A DNA stretch of 64,000 bases, taken from Dipteris shenzhenensis. Its lineage: Eukaryota > Polypodiophyta > Polypodiopsida > Gleicheniales. Every line of letters begins with the position of its first letter. The stretch's first letter is position 1. The translations under genes were made by a program, and so were the position numbers. The DNA lies in the NCBI GenBank assembly GCA_047967505.1, contig CM106538.1. One strand, 5' to 3'. The notes beneath the pieces are model-generated. The model ran no database searches. It was not told where the DNA came from and saw only the letters and a list, made by a program, of their open reading frames with translations. Shown in pieces: positions 53,347-64,000 of this stretch.

Positions 53347-56270
53347 ATGTCTTCATCTTCAACAAGTAGCTCCAGTGAGAATGAATCCATCCGTATCCAC
53401 CATCATGAAATGTGGTTGGAGCAAAAAATCAAATGTATGTGTGATCGATGTCGAGGAAACATGTATCGTGCACGCAGGATTACACTCAATCACATCTCAA
53501 AGTATGGAGAATGGGATGCGATCGTAAACATGGTAAGTGTTAAAGAGTTAAGGTTGATTGAGATACCTATGGGTGTTCATATGTTTGAGTTATGATCCCG
53601 TTTTAATTTGATACAAGATGCAGTGCCACACCCGCATATGTTGCCCTATGCTCGTCATGAGGAGGCGAAGTGTTGGCAATATGAGGTGGGATCTTTAGAA
53701 GGGACCGTTACGGATGCATGGAGTGATGGTGATAGTAGCCCTCCACCATTACCTCATGAAGCCGTGGAGGAGGAGGTGTTTGATGATATGGTGCGGGATT
53801 TATATGTCCATGAATCCGAAGGGAGGGATGATAGCATGGAGCAAGACGATCTTTTTACCGCAGCATCGACTTGTTTGAGGGGTGCACATTCTCTGTTCTA
53901 CGTGCCTCCCTTGAGTTACTAAACTTGCAAACCATCTATGGATGAAGCAATGCAAGTTTGAATGCATTACTCAAGTAAGCTTTAAAGTCTATTTTGCAAA
54001 CATGGTGAATTATGCTAGTGGGTCAATTACTCGAATGCTTTTCCTCATTTATGGTCTTTACATGCAAGCTCTTGTGTAAAATGCTTCCAAGGGAGAATAA
54101 ATTATCGACCTCAGAGATATGGCAAGGCAACATGTGACCTCTCTTGGAGGATTAGATTACAGGCACATCCATGCATGCGTCAATGATTGTGTTTTGTTTC
54201 GTGGACTACATAAGGATGCAAGAGAGTGTCCTACTTGTGGAGAGGCAAGATATAGAGTAGATCTCAAAACTTTGGATGTGCCTCATAAGGTTCTGCGACA
54301 TTTTCCCATAATCCTCGCATCCAACATATGTTCAAGTGCAAATCCATTGCAGACCTCATGTCATGGCATTCCTCCCATCGATCAACCGATGGCAAGTGGA
54401 GAACTCCTGCAGACACTCCTGCATGGAAGCATATTGAAGACACATGGCCAAGCTTCAAGGAAGAACCTAGGAGCTTGAGACTTGGATTGGGTATGGATAG
54501 TGTGAACCCATTTGCTCTCAAAAGCACCTCTTATAGTGTATGGCCAGTGATATTGGTGAATTATAATCTTCCACCCTCTATGGCTATTAAGAAAGGAGAT
54601 GTTATGTTGTCCCTTCTAATTCCAGGGAAACATAAAGTCAAAAATACTGATGTTTATTTGGAGCCTTTGATTGACGAGCTAGAGATACTTTGGAGAGGTA
54701 TCGAGGTGCATGATGTGAGCAGGCCTCCCTCATCACGAGACTTCAACTGCAAAGTAGTCTTGATGTGGATGATGCATGACTTCCTAGGCTATGGCGAGTG
54801 TTCAGGTAAGCATTGCACTTTTAATTATGCGTAGGCAACCGATGTGGCACCTTGAACCCACCTTCAACTCTTAATTGCATCTATTGTTTAGGTCTCACTA
54901 CATCGGGTTACCATGCATGTCCTATTTGTGGTCCTTCGCTAGCTGCCTCACGGGCAAACGCATTGAATAAGGTCATCTATGAGAATCACCATCGATTTCT
55001 CCCACCTGATTATCCTAGATATGTTGCCCCTTGGAATGAAGTCCTTCCACGATCACTCACTGCAGGCGATTGGATGAGAATTCGGGACGGTTTCATGACT
55101 CCTCCACCACTTGGCATGAGGCGATAAGGGTTTGTAACTATTGTGTGCTATGTTGGCTAGAAATAAAGATTGCCTGCTAACATCAGCTTTTGTTTAGATA
55201 CTCCATCTTTTATCGTTTACCATATTGGTCCCACTAGCTCAAGATCAATCACCTGCTTGATCCCATGCATATCTTCAAGAATGTGGCATCTACCACTTGG
55301 AAGCATTTGAATGGGACACGAGATTCTGCAGGCATAAGGGAGGATCTACGTACCACAGGGAGGATGCGTGAAGCTTGGCCACAAGAGAGACCAAATAGGC
55401 GTGTTTTTTTACCTCGTGCACCATGGAGGTTATCAAAGCTAGAGATGGCGGCGGTGAAGCGCGCTATTACTACAATTCGTACTCCCACTGGATGCATGAG
55501 GTGTTTGAAGGGGGCCTTTACAAAGAGCAAGAAAAGAGGTGTAGAGCAATTATGTGGCTTGAAATCTCATGATTGGCACAAGATACTCCAAGTAAGTATT
55601 TTATGTGCATAATATCTTTTTCCTTTCAAATTTGTGAGTGAATAATTATAAGCAACTAATCAACCACCTCCTTGTGGGTTCAGTTCATACTACCTACTAG
55701 CATTTCTTGTAGTGCATCGAAGGACATGAAGGATTATATTTACAAGATGGGCGAGCTTGTGAGGTGCTTTACATGATACAAAATATGATGCGTATCAATG
55801 CTCCATGCAAGGTGTTCATATTGCACTTATGGTGTACTTTTTCATTTCTAGGTATGTGAGCTCAAAGAAAATAGACCCCACCACACTTGAGAATGCTCAA
55901 GTTATGCCAGTGGAGGTGGTTTGTTTAGTGGAGGAGACATTTCCACGTTCTATTCTCACAAGCCAACTACATCTTATAGTGCATTTGGTGGATGAGATTG
56001 CTATATGCGGTACTATACATGCACGATGGTTGTTCTTCGTCGAGTGCTTCATGAAGACCTTGAAGGGCTTTGTGAGACAAAATGCAAGACCCGAGGGTAG
56101 CATTGCCGAGGGTTGGTTGGTACAAGAGTCACTTGTATATATTTCTGAGTTTCTTGTTGATGTGGATAGCTCTCTCCCATGACTATGGAGAGATGATGAA
56201 GACCTAAGGATGACCTCTATTGTGCCTCAAGGGAAAGGATGCAACAAAGTAATAGACACGAAGTTGATTA
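53347..56270 (+). pseudogene. CACTA (En/Spm) TNP2 transposase, N-terminal part
   Basis: ATG 53347 starts a Ser-rich N-terminus (SSSTSSSSENESI) with an HHHEMWLEQKI...CDRCRG motif. The TNP2 core (Transposase_21 type) runs 54119-55127: YRHIHACVNDCVLFRGLHKD, CPTCGEARY, then after a frameshift WHSSHRSTDGKWRTPADTPA, SVNPFALKSTSYSVWPVIL, LIPGKHKVKNTDVYLEPL. An intron (54806-54891, GT...AG) is followed by YHACPICGPS. A further intron lies at 55592-55683. A DUF4218-like domain (55805-56180: QLHLIVHLVDEIAICG, EGSIAEGWLVQES) then VPQGKGCNKVIDTKLI ends at the breakpoint near 56270. Frameshifts make this copy inactive. The C-terminal half lies inverted at 51078-49882. Confidence 0.85.
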
Positions 56271-57430
56271 AATCCCCTCTCCTTTTTTTCATCAATAAGG
56301 GGGAGGGGGCAATAAGGGGGGGTTCACAACCACCAGGGAATAAGGGGAGGGGTAGTGAACCTTCCCCAATCCCATCGCCTCTCTTTCGATGCCCATCCCC
56401 TCTCCTTTTTTCCATCATCCCATCCCCTCTCTTCTGTCATGTCGCGATGAAGATTTAACAAAAGATCTAACATTCTCCTAAACAAAAAAACCCAACATTC
56501 TCCTAAACATTCTTTCATCCTTTCCTCATCGAAAATGCATGACATTCTCTTTCCCAAGATCTCTTACCAACAATAGTACAAGAGTAAGAGATCTTTCCGA
56601 CACTTTTTCTCTGTTGTATTTTTAAGAGTACGACACTTCTAGTAGGCTCCTCCCGATTTCTTCTCACTCCCTTATCTGGTACCTCTATTTGGTTTTCCAT
56701 CCCAATTTCTTCCAACCTCTTTCTCTCCCTCCATCCCGCTCCAGAATGTCCGTCAATCAAAATTTCCACCATCGCTCACCACAACATCGATTTCTCGTAG
56801 TCCCCACTATTGCATCGATTTATGTTCAAAAATTCCACCATTCCCCATCGTCATCGCCATTGCCACTGCCATCGCCATCGCCAAAAATTCCGTCATCGAT
56901 TTATGTTGAAAATTTCCATCATTCCCCATCGCCATCGCTAAAAATTTTGTCCACCACTGCCATCGCTCATTATCCGCCAAAAATAACATCGCCATCGCCA
57001 CTACTAGTCTGCCATTGCTTGCCGATGCAACCACCACCCCCCATGATTTGTAAAGGGAAGGGATCCTCATGCCCTTCCATCGCTTCCCTCTGCCCTTATT
57101 CCGTCACTCCCTCATGTCTATTTCACCCTTCCATCGCGATCGTTGCGATTGTTTCCTGCGCATCGCTCCCCTTTCCTCACACCGCCGTTTCCTCCCTTCC
57201 ATCGCGCCTTCCCTCCCTCGGTCATTCTTGTCCCATCGCTTTCCTTCAGTGCCATTCCCTCCCTTCCATTCATCCTTTCTCTCTCTTTTCTTCCTTTTTC
57301 CATCGGCCAAACGATTCATTTCTCTCTCCTTTCTCTCAATTTCAGTTTCTTAAATATTTAAGAAAAGAAAACATGAATATAAATTCTTCATACTTGGATA
57401 ACCTGGCTAAAGGTTTTGTAGATAGGATGT
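56271..57430. other. Low-complexity region right of the CACTA break
   Basis: G-run/C-run inverted segments (56275-56440), then pyrimidine-rich DNA with (CCATCG)n-like repeats at 56845-57000. The long plus-strand frame 56689-57432 is Ser/Pro/His-rich low complexity and overlaps frames on the other strand; not called. If the inversion model is right, this flank originally lay 5' of the gypsy gag. Confidence 0.5.
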
Positions 57431-57802
57431 AGACTCGGTTTTGTAGATAGACTCCTTGATTCTTCCTCTTGCTCCAATTGATTGAGATAAGAATTAACGA
57501 AGAGAAGAAGACCTTTTTATACTTCTTTAGGGCAAATTAAGATTTTCCTTTTCTACCCTTCTCTTTTCTTTTTCCTTTTATTTCCTTTCACTAGCCTTTT
57601 TCCTTTTCCTTTCCTTTCACCCTTCTCTTTCTTTCATATACTAAGCACATTTGTTCTTGATTAATTATACTCAATTATTTTTATAATAAACACGCCTTTT
57701 TTTAAACTACTAACCTCACAAATATTTTTCATGTCAATTGTTACTCAAAATTGGCTATCCATTGAATCATGCATTTTTTAAAACTACTAACTTTCCAAAC
57801 TC
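57431..57802. other. No recognisable feature
   Basis: C/T-rich then AT-rich spacer before the satellite array. Confidence 0.4.
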
Positions 57803-59215
57803 TTAGGTGTGTTATCTAAACAAGTACTTATCGGATGGGTGCGCCACTTTGCACCTAAGTCAATACCACCTAGGTTGAGGGGTATGCAAAGTATTGTGTC
57901 CATCGGATAAGCTTTGCATTGTCGATCAAGCATTAAACACCATTTTTTCCTCAATGTGATGCACATTCCTAAAAAAACACGCTCCTAGGTGTGTTATCCA
58001 AACAAGTACTTATCGGATGAGCACACCACTTTGCACCCAAGTCAATACCATCCAGGTTGAGATGCATGCAAAGTGTTGTATCCATCATATATGCTTTGTA
58101 TGGTCAATCAAGAATTAAACATCGTTTTTGCCTTAGTGTCATGCACAACCATATAAAAACATGGTCGTAGGTGTGTTATTCCAACAAGTACTTATCGGAT
58201 GGGTGCACCACTTTGTAATAATGTAAATACCACCTAGGTTGAGATATGTGCAAATTATTGTGTCCATCGGGTATGATTTACATGATCGATCACGCATTAT
58301 ACACCATTTTCCCCCTAGTGTTATGCACCACCATAAAAAAACATAGTCCTAGGTGTGTTATTCGAATAAGAACTTATCGTATGGGCATGCAACTTTGCAC
58401 CCAAGTCCATACCATCTAGCTTGAGGTGCATGCAAAGTATTGTGTGCATCATCACATATGCTTTGAATGGTCGATCAAGAATTAAACATCGTTTTTGCTT
58501 TCGTGTCATGCACAACCATATAAAAACATGGTCCTAGGTGTGTTATTCCAACATGTACTTATTGGATGGGTGCTCCACTTTGCAAGCATATAAATACCAC
58601 CTAGTTTGAGGTGCGTGCAAAGTATTGTGCCCATCGAATAGGCTTTGCATTGTTAATCAAGCATTAAACACCGTTTTTGCCTCAATGTGATGCACATTCG
58701 TCAAAAAACACGCTCCTAGATGTGTTATCCAACAAAGTACTTATTGGATGGGCACATCACTTTGCATGCAAGTCAATATCATCTAGGTTGAGATGTGTGC
58801 AAAGTATTGTCCATTGGATATGATTTGCATGCTCAATCACGCATTATACAATGTTTTCCTCCTAGAGTTATTCACAACCATCAATAAAAGCGCTCCCATG
58901 TATGTTATTCGAATAAGTACTTATGGGATGGACCTACCACTTTTCATGCACATCAATATCACCTAAATGGAGACCTATGCAAAGTATTAAGACCATCAGA
59001 TATGATATGCATGGTCGACCAAGCATTAAACTCCGCTTTTGCCTTAGTGTCATGCATAAGCATCAAAAAACATTGTCCTAGGTGTGTTATTCCAACAAGT
59101 AATTGGATTGGTGTGCCACATTGCATGTAGCTCAATACCACCTAGGCTGAGGTTCGTGCAAAGTATTGTGCCCATCAGGTATACTTTGCATGCTCGATCA
59201 TGCATTATATACTAT
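57803..59215. repeat. ~182-bp tandem satellite, about 8 units
   Basis: Units begin with TAGGTGTGTTAT at about 57803, 57986, 58167, 58349, 58533, 58715, 58896 and 59078, spaced 181-184 bases. Conserved blocks: CAAGTACTTATCGGATGGG, CACTTTGCACCCAAGTCAAT, CACCTAGGTTGAGGTG, GCAAAGTATTGTGTCCATC and GCATTAAACACCGTTTT. Identity between units is moderate, so this is an old array. The last unit is cut at about 59215 next to copia 2. Confidence 0.92.
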
Positions 59216-59302
59216 TTTTTAAAAGGGCAAAGAAACAATTCATCGCACCTATGAAAATTCCTCTCCTACCCCCTTTCATGCTCTATCCAAGCCCCCTTCC
59301 AC

Positions 59303-59472
59303 TGTGGGGGTTAAAGGTCACTGTGCCTTAACCCCAGTTATGTACAATACTCAAACACATATATAAATGAATGAAAAAGAAGATTAGGGTGGTTCTGCAC
59401 CCACCAAACTTGTGTGGCTCTCTGTCTCTCTCTCTCCTTCTTTCGTTCTTGCTTCCGTTGAGAGCACTCTCA
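59303..59472 (+). repeat. copia 2 5' LTR (start uncertain)
   Basis: Ends ...GAGCACTCTCA two bases before the PBS. A plausible start is TGTGGGGGTTAAAGG at 59303, giving about 170 bases with a TG...CA shape and a CT-rich R/U5. Without the 3' LTR this is unconfirmed. Confidence 0.45.
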
Positions 59473-59474
59473 AC

Positions 59475-59486
59475 TGGTATCAGAGC
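59475..59486 (+). other. copia 2 primer-binding site
   Basis: TGGTATCAGAGC, identical to the copia 1 PBS, complementary to initiator-Met tRNA. Confidence 0.85.
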
Positions 59487-60898
59487 TCGGGTGATCTAGC
59501 TCAGCGTGCGTGAATACTTGGAAGCTCAGCAACTCTGTGGGAGGAAGGAGAAGCTTTGTGGAAAGCATTGTGGGTGACTTTACTTGCATCCGAGTGTGCA
59601 GAGACCTTGGAGGAACCTTTGGAAAAGTCACTTTGGCTTTGCGAAGTGGTTTTGAGAGCCTGTTAAGAGCTTTCAAAGAAAAAGTCGTTTTTTGAGCTTT
59701 TCCCTGTTCCGTTCGATGACAGAGACTCCATATTGACTTGTGGAGGCAACTATTGCTTGCTTTTGGTGTCCACATTACTTCAGGAGCTTGGAAACACCTT
59801 CATTCTTGAATCTGAGATCATTTCAGTGGATTTCTGACTCACTGTATCAGTTCCTGCGTTTTTTGCCCGGGTGTTGGAACTCAAGTTTGGAGCAACCATT
59901 TGCAGATCTGTCAGTTCCGGTGGACTCAGGAGGTCCTAAAACTTCTATGTTGCTCATCATTCGCACTCCGGTGGAGTTTACAGATAGCTCTGTTTCCAAA
60001 AACGTTTTTCAGTCCGTGTGTTGGACCCAGTGATTGAGACCACGGTTTCCAAAACCGTCTGTCCCATTGCGTTCCGGACGCCCAAAAACCCCTACCTATC
60101 AGTTCTTGCGTGATTCGGTGGAGGATTTTCAGAGTTATAAATCTCTGTGTATTCGATTTCACCTCTCTGTTATGCATTTTTCATGCTAAGGTTTTGAAAC
60201 CTTAGATTTATGCCACATGGCAGTGGATAAGTGTTGACTCCCATTTCTCATTCATCGGTTGGAATTTTGGAGTTCTGGCAGAAGAGAGATATTTGCAGAT
60301 TTTCTTGCTGAGTCCAATTATGCGATGGCGCCCATGTTTTGAAGCATCTCAGGTCCTATTTTCAGTAGCGCTCATTACTGTGGGACTATGATTTCTTGAG
60401 CATACCTTATGCAGATCACTCTGGTTGCAGGAGCAGTGTGCGCTCATTCGTGGTATGCATTGGGTTGCAGTGGATGATTTATAGGCCATTTGGATGCATT
60501 GCGGTCCTTGTTGGATGCACTGATTGCCTTGTGGGATGCTATTTTTATGGATGCTTTGCACATGGATGCTATTTTATGCTGAGGGACAGCTTTGACACAT
60601 TGCAGGTGACGCACTGATAGTGCTATGCTCTCTTGGATGAGACATTATTGATGCATATGCCAGTGGACAGTGCTTATGCTTGAGTCATTTGGCACTTATT
60701 GGCATTTTCTTTTGGGCCAGATTTGCTCATATGGATGCATAGTATATGCACATGAGTCAGATGCATCTTTTGATGCTTTGAGCTTTGAATTTTGGTGATA
60801 TTTCACTCTATTGTGGCATACACATTTGGGTGCACCTGGTATTTGGTGTGATTCTCTCTTGCAGGCACTAGCATTTGGGATTTTGCTTTATTTGCATC
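59487..60898 (+). other. copia 2 leader
   Basis: 1.4 kb between PBS and gag ATG without a convincing long sense frame; contains repeated GGATGCATTG/GGATGCTAT motifs at 60490-60560. Short frames here (such as 59740-60033) lack family motifs. Confidence 0.6.
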
Positions 60899-62227
60899 AT
60901 GGCATCCTCTTCCATGCCTGAAAAGGAGTTTTTCAGCATTAAAAAGTTTGATGGGACAAACTTTTCTTTGTGGAAAGAACAGATAAGGGATGTGCTTATT
61001 CAAAAGAAGCAGATTAAACCCTTGGCAGGGATTGAAGCTAAGCCTGCAAATATGTTTGAGGATGATTGGAATGAGTTGGATGCATTAGCAAAGTCTACTA
61101 TTAGACTTCATCTTGCAGAGTCAGTTTATTTCACAGTAGTAAATGAGCAGACTACGGAAGATTTGTGGAAGAAATTGTGTGCCACTTATGAAAAGGAAAC
61201 TGCCTCTTATAAAGTTTACCTCATGAAGAGGTTGTTTGAGCTGCAAATGAAGGAAGGGGTCTCCATTGCTTCTCACTTGAATGAATTCAATATTATTTTC
61301 AGCCAGCTTCAGGCTCAGAAAATGAATTTTGATGCGGAGACTAAGGCAATATTTCTCTTATGTTCATTGCCATCCTCATGGGATACCTTCCGTACAGCTG
61401 TCAGTAACTCTGCACCTGGTGGAGTACTGAAATTTGATGATGTTGTGGGTAGCTTGTTGGCCGAGGAGATTAGACGGAAGTCTATGGATGGCAACAAGCA
61501 GGATGCAGCCTTAAATGTGCAAAGGGGCAGATCACAGTTCAGGGGGAAGTCCCAAGAAAGAGGGAAGTCTCGTAGCAAATCCAGGGCACGGAACATTGAG
61601 TGTTACCATTGTGGCAAGAAGGGCCATATGAAAAAGGATTGCTACAAGCTGAAAAGAGAGCAAAAGGATAAGAAAAAGAATGCAAATTGGGGTGCAAATC
61701 AAAAGGAAGAGAGTCCAAGGGAGGACAAAGGAAAAGTGAAGATCGAGGAGATCAATGCAGTCACACATGATAGTGACAATGACGTTCTCTTCATGTCTAG
61801 TTTATCTGCAGAGTTGCTTACCACTTCAGATGATGCATATTCCCAGGATTGGATTTTGGATTCTGGTGCTTCATTCCATGTTACTCCCCATAGGGAATGG
61901 TTCTCCACTTATGATAGTGGAAAGACAGGTTGTGTGCATCTTGGAAATGACTATGCATGTGACATAGTGGGAGCAGGTGACATAAAGTTTTCTTTTGCAA
62001 ATGGGTCTGCATTTGTTTTGAAACATGTGAGACATGTGCCTAAGCTGACCAAGAGTCTTATTTCAGTGGGTCAACTAGATGATGCTGGTTTTCACACCAC
62101 TTTTGGCTTTCAAAGTTGGAAAATTCAAAAGGGCTCTATGCTTTTGGCTAGGGGTGCCAAGTGTGGGACTTTGTATCCCTTACATGTATCAGGGGTATTT
62201 GATCATGTTGTTGCAATAACCGAGTAG
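60899..62227 (+). CDS. copia 2 Gag-protease polyprotein, to first amber codon
   Basis: ATG 60899. Residues about 10-210 form a UBN2-type Gag (FDGTNFSLWKEQIRDVL, EDLWKKLCATYEKE). A basic Arg/Ser/Lys-rich stretch precedes the zinc knuckle C235-C238-H243-C248, followed by a Lys-rich region. The aspartic protease has D321-S322-G323-A324 (WILDSGASFHVT) and ends LTKSLISVGQLDDAGFHTTF. The frame stops at TAG 62225-62227, just before the GAG-pre-integrase, and continues in the same frame. The stop is where other copia proteins read through, so it is most likely a nonsense mutation. Confidence 0.9.
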   Translation: MASSSMPEKEFFSIKKFDGTNFSLWKEQIRDVLIQKKQIKPLAGIEAKPANMFEDDWNELDALAKSTIRLHLAESVYFTVVNEQTTEDLWKKLCATYEKETASYKVYLMKRLFELQMKEGVSIASHLNEFNIIFSQLQAQKMNFDAETKAIFLLCSLPSSWDTFRTAVSNSAPGGVLKFDDVVGSLLAEEIRRKSMDGNKQDAALNVQRGRSQFRGKSQERGKSRSKSRARNIECYHCGKKGHMKKDCYKLKREQKDKKKNANWGANQKEESPREDKGKVKIEEINAVTHDSDNDVLFMSSLSAELLTTSDDAYSQDWILDSGASFHVTPHREWFSTYDSGKTGCVHLGNDYACDIVGAGDIKFSFANGSAFVLKHVRHVPKLTKSLISVGQLDDAGFHTTFGFQSWKIQKGSMLLARGAKCGTLYPLHVSGVFDHVVAITE

Positions 62228-64000
62228 CCAAGCACTTCTTTGTGGCATTGCAGGTTGGGGCACATGAGCTAGAATGGAATGAAACTCTTATGCCGTTTGG
62301 GTTATGTACCGCATTTGAGTTTCTCTGATTTTGAATTTTGTGAGCACTGTCTCTATGGGAAGCAGACTAAATCAGCCCATAAAAGAAGGGGAAAGAAAGA
62401 GTTTGAAATGCTTGATTTGGTGCATTCAGACGTATGTGGTCCCATGCCTACACGGTCATTAGGCGGGGCCGAATACTATGTGACATTCATTGATGATGCA
62501 ACTAGGAAAGTGTGGGCTTATGCTATAGCTCGGAAAAGTGATGTGTTCCAGCTATTTCAGAAATGGCTCGCCTTGGTTGAGAATCAGTCAGGTAGAACGC
62601 TTAAATGCCTACGGACTGACAATGGTGGAGAGTATCTCTCTCATGACTTTCAGCATTTCTGTGATACACGTGGGATTAAGAGGGAGCTCACATCCCCTCA
62701 TACTCCAGAGCAAAATCCAGTTGCAGAAAAGATGAATCGTACCATTCAAGAAAGGTTGCAATGCATGCTTTCCAATGCAAGTCTTTCTGGTGGTTTTTGG
62801 GCTGAGGCAATGAAGACTGCAGTGCATGTGATCAATAGATCACCTAGTAAGAGTTTGGATGGTGGTATTCCTGAAGAGGCATGGAGTGGCAAGAAGCCCT
62901 CTTACTCTCATTTGCGTATATTTGGGTGTGAGGCATATGCACATGTGCCAAAAGAGCTTCGAAAGAAGCTAGATCCTAAGTCTAGGAAATGCATCTTTCT
63001 AGGTTATGGTGAAAGTGGAGAGATGGGCTATCGTCTCTGGGATCCAGAAGCAAAGAAGATCATACGCAGCCATGATGTGGTCTTCAATGAGAAGAAGATG
63101 CATAAGGCACCCATGAGGGATGTGGAAATGAGGAGAATCACTTTCCAGGATGTGAATCCACCTGCATATGTTGATAGGCAGCAAGCTATCCATGCACCAA
63201 ATGTGCAAGAAATGGTACAACCAAGTACTCCCACAGGTATACAATCAAGGGTAGATGATGGATCATCTATTGGTGGAAATGATGAGCCAAATGTGGCTGA
63301 TATGCAAGTGGGACAGCAAGCTGAAATGCCCTTGAGAAGATCATCTAGAGTGTCTAGACCGCTTGATAGGTTTGTTCCAGGGGTAGACTATGTGATGCTT
63401 ACTGATTGCGGGGAGCCTTCTTGCTACAGAGAGGCTATGATGCGTGAGGATCAACGCAAGTGGGAGTATGCTATGCAATCAGAGATGAGTTCACTTATGA
63501 AGAATAAGACTTGGGACTTGGTTTCTTTGCCACATGGAAAGAAAGCATTGCCATGTAAATGGGTCTACAAAATGAAGGTCACAGGTGATGATGTGCCTAG
63601 GTACAAGGCCCGTTTGGTTGCTAAAGGGTTCAAGCAAGAGAAGGGTGTGGACTTTGATGAGATATTCTCTCCGGTTGTGAAGATGACCATACTTAGATGC
63701 ATGCTTGGACTAGTGGCATCAGAGGATATGGAGCTTATGCAGATGGATGTCAAGACAGCTTTCTTGCATGGGGATTTGCATGAGGAAATTTACATGGTGC
63801 AGCCGGAAGGCTTTGAAGAAAAGGGCAAAGAGCATTTAGTTTGCAAGCTGAAGAAGAGTCTCTATGGTCTTAAGCAAGCACCTAGAGAATGGTATCAAAA
63901 GTTTGATGCTTTCATTCGGTCCCAGGGTTTTAGAAGGAGTGAAATTGATCACTGCCTCTACACTAAAAGGGCTAAGGATAGTAGCCTGATAATCCTGGCA
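62228..64000 (+). CDS. copia 2 integrase-RT polyprotein (continues past window; second amber at 62270)
   Basis: Same frame as the Gag-protease part. LWHCRLGHMS then TAG 62270-62272 (family has Gln: SQNGMKLL), then open to the window end. GAG-pre-integrase zinc ligands (CEHCLYGKQT), integrase with VHSDVCGP (D), LRTDNGGEY (D) and PEQNPVAEKMNRTI (E; the usual Asn-Gly is Asn-Pro here). The copia linker follows, then RT from WDLVSLPHGKKALPCKWVYK through QMDVKTAFLHGDLHEEIYM (first RT Asp) to the end. The YVDD box, RNase H and 3' LTR lie beyond 64000. Confidence 0.88.

Larger units (their letters stand above)
59303..64000 (+). mobile_element. Ty1/copia retrotransposon (copia 2), 5' part
   Basis: LTR end, PBS (59475), 1.4-kb leader and gag-protease-integrase-RT coding region up to the window end. 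The 3' part lies outside, so LTR limits and age cannot be checked. Different family from copia 1 (Gag begins MASSSMPEKEFFSIKKFDGT). Two amber codons interrupt the polyprotein. Confidence 0.85.

Noticed and set aside
56689-57432. 248-codon Ser/Pro/His-rich plus-strand frame
   Set aside because: Low-complexity (CCATCG)n and C/T-rich sequence, with competing frames on the other strand and no motif.
1-64000. tRNA, rRNA or snRNA genes
   Set aside because: I looked for tRNA-like A/B boxes with cloverleaf ends and found none I could support; the tRNA-like motifs seen are primer-binding sites of LTR elements.

Overview
The window is nuclear DNA of a land plant with a large, repeat-rich genome. This follows from Ty1/copia, Ty3/gypsy, LINE and CACTA sequences with plant-type motifs, spliceosomal introns, TTTAGGG-like degenerate telomeric motifs, and a typical plant GDSL esterase/lipase gene. 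Only one clearly intact host gene is present (45547-47358, five exons). The rest is nested, inverted or decayed mobile DNA and satellites. I cannot name the species; a seed-free plant or gymnosperm would fit.

Layout. 1-3.3 kb: a CACTA-type terminus (462) followed by low-complexity repeats. 3.3-9.4 kb: a full Ty1/copia element (3867-9341; near-identical LTRs, perfect 5-bp target duplication) inserted into the leader of another LTR element; its polyprotein has one frameshift in the integrase. 9.4-21.3 kb: LINE reverse-transcriptase remnant, copia fragments, an opposite-strand relative of the host LTR element, microsatellites, and a histone-H3-like fragment (21350-21571). 21925-37501: a probable 15.6-kb DNA transposon with 27-bp terminal inverted repeats, matching subterminal hairpin motifs at both ends, and two divergent genes: an unrecognised accessory gene on the minus strand (26131 to about 22690) and a DDE-like transposase on the plus strand (33147-36908, GHTHED motif). 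The 7 kb between them is filled with hairpin arrays sharing the arms CCTGTTGC / GCAACAGG, partly inside an extremely GC-rich block, partly flanked by inverted telomere-like repeats. 37.5-44.7 kb: a foldback element, decayed minus-strand coding pieces and a canonical CACTA end (44685).

44.7-48 kb: the GDSL gene. 48-56.3 kb: a CACTA element and gypsy sequence torn apart by an apparent single inversion of about 5.2 kb (51.08-56.27 kb): the 3' half of the CACTA transposase gene and the gypsy integrase/chromodomain lie on the minus strand, the gypsy gag-protease-RT and the CACTA 5' half on the plus strand. 57.8-59.2 kb: a tandem satellite with a period of about 182 bp. 59.3 kb to the window end: the 5' part of a second Ty1/copia element, open through the RT except for two amber codons.

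A recurring feature is that decayed genes are broken largely by in-frame stops one C-to-T change from Gln or Arg codons, as expected from deamination of methylated cytosine in silenced elements. The most interesting region is 21925-37501.
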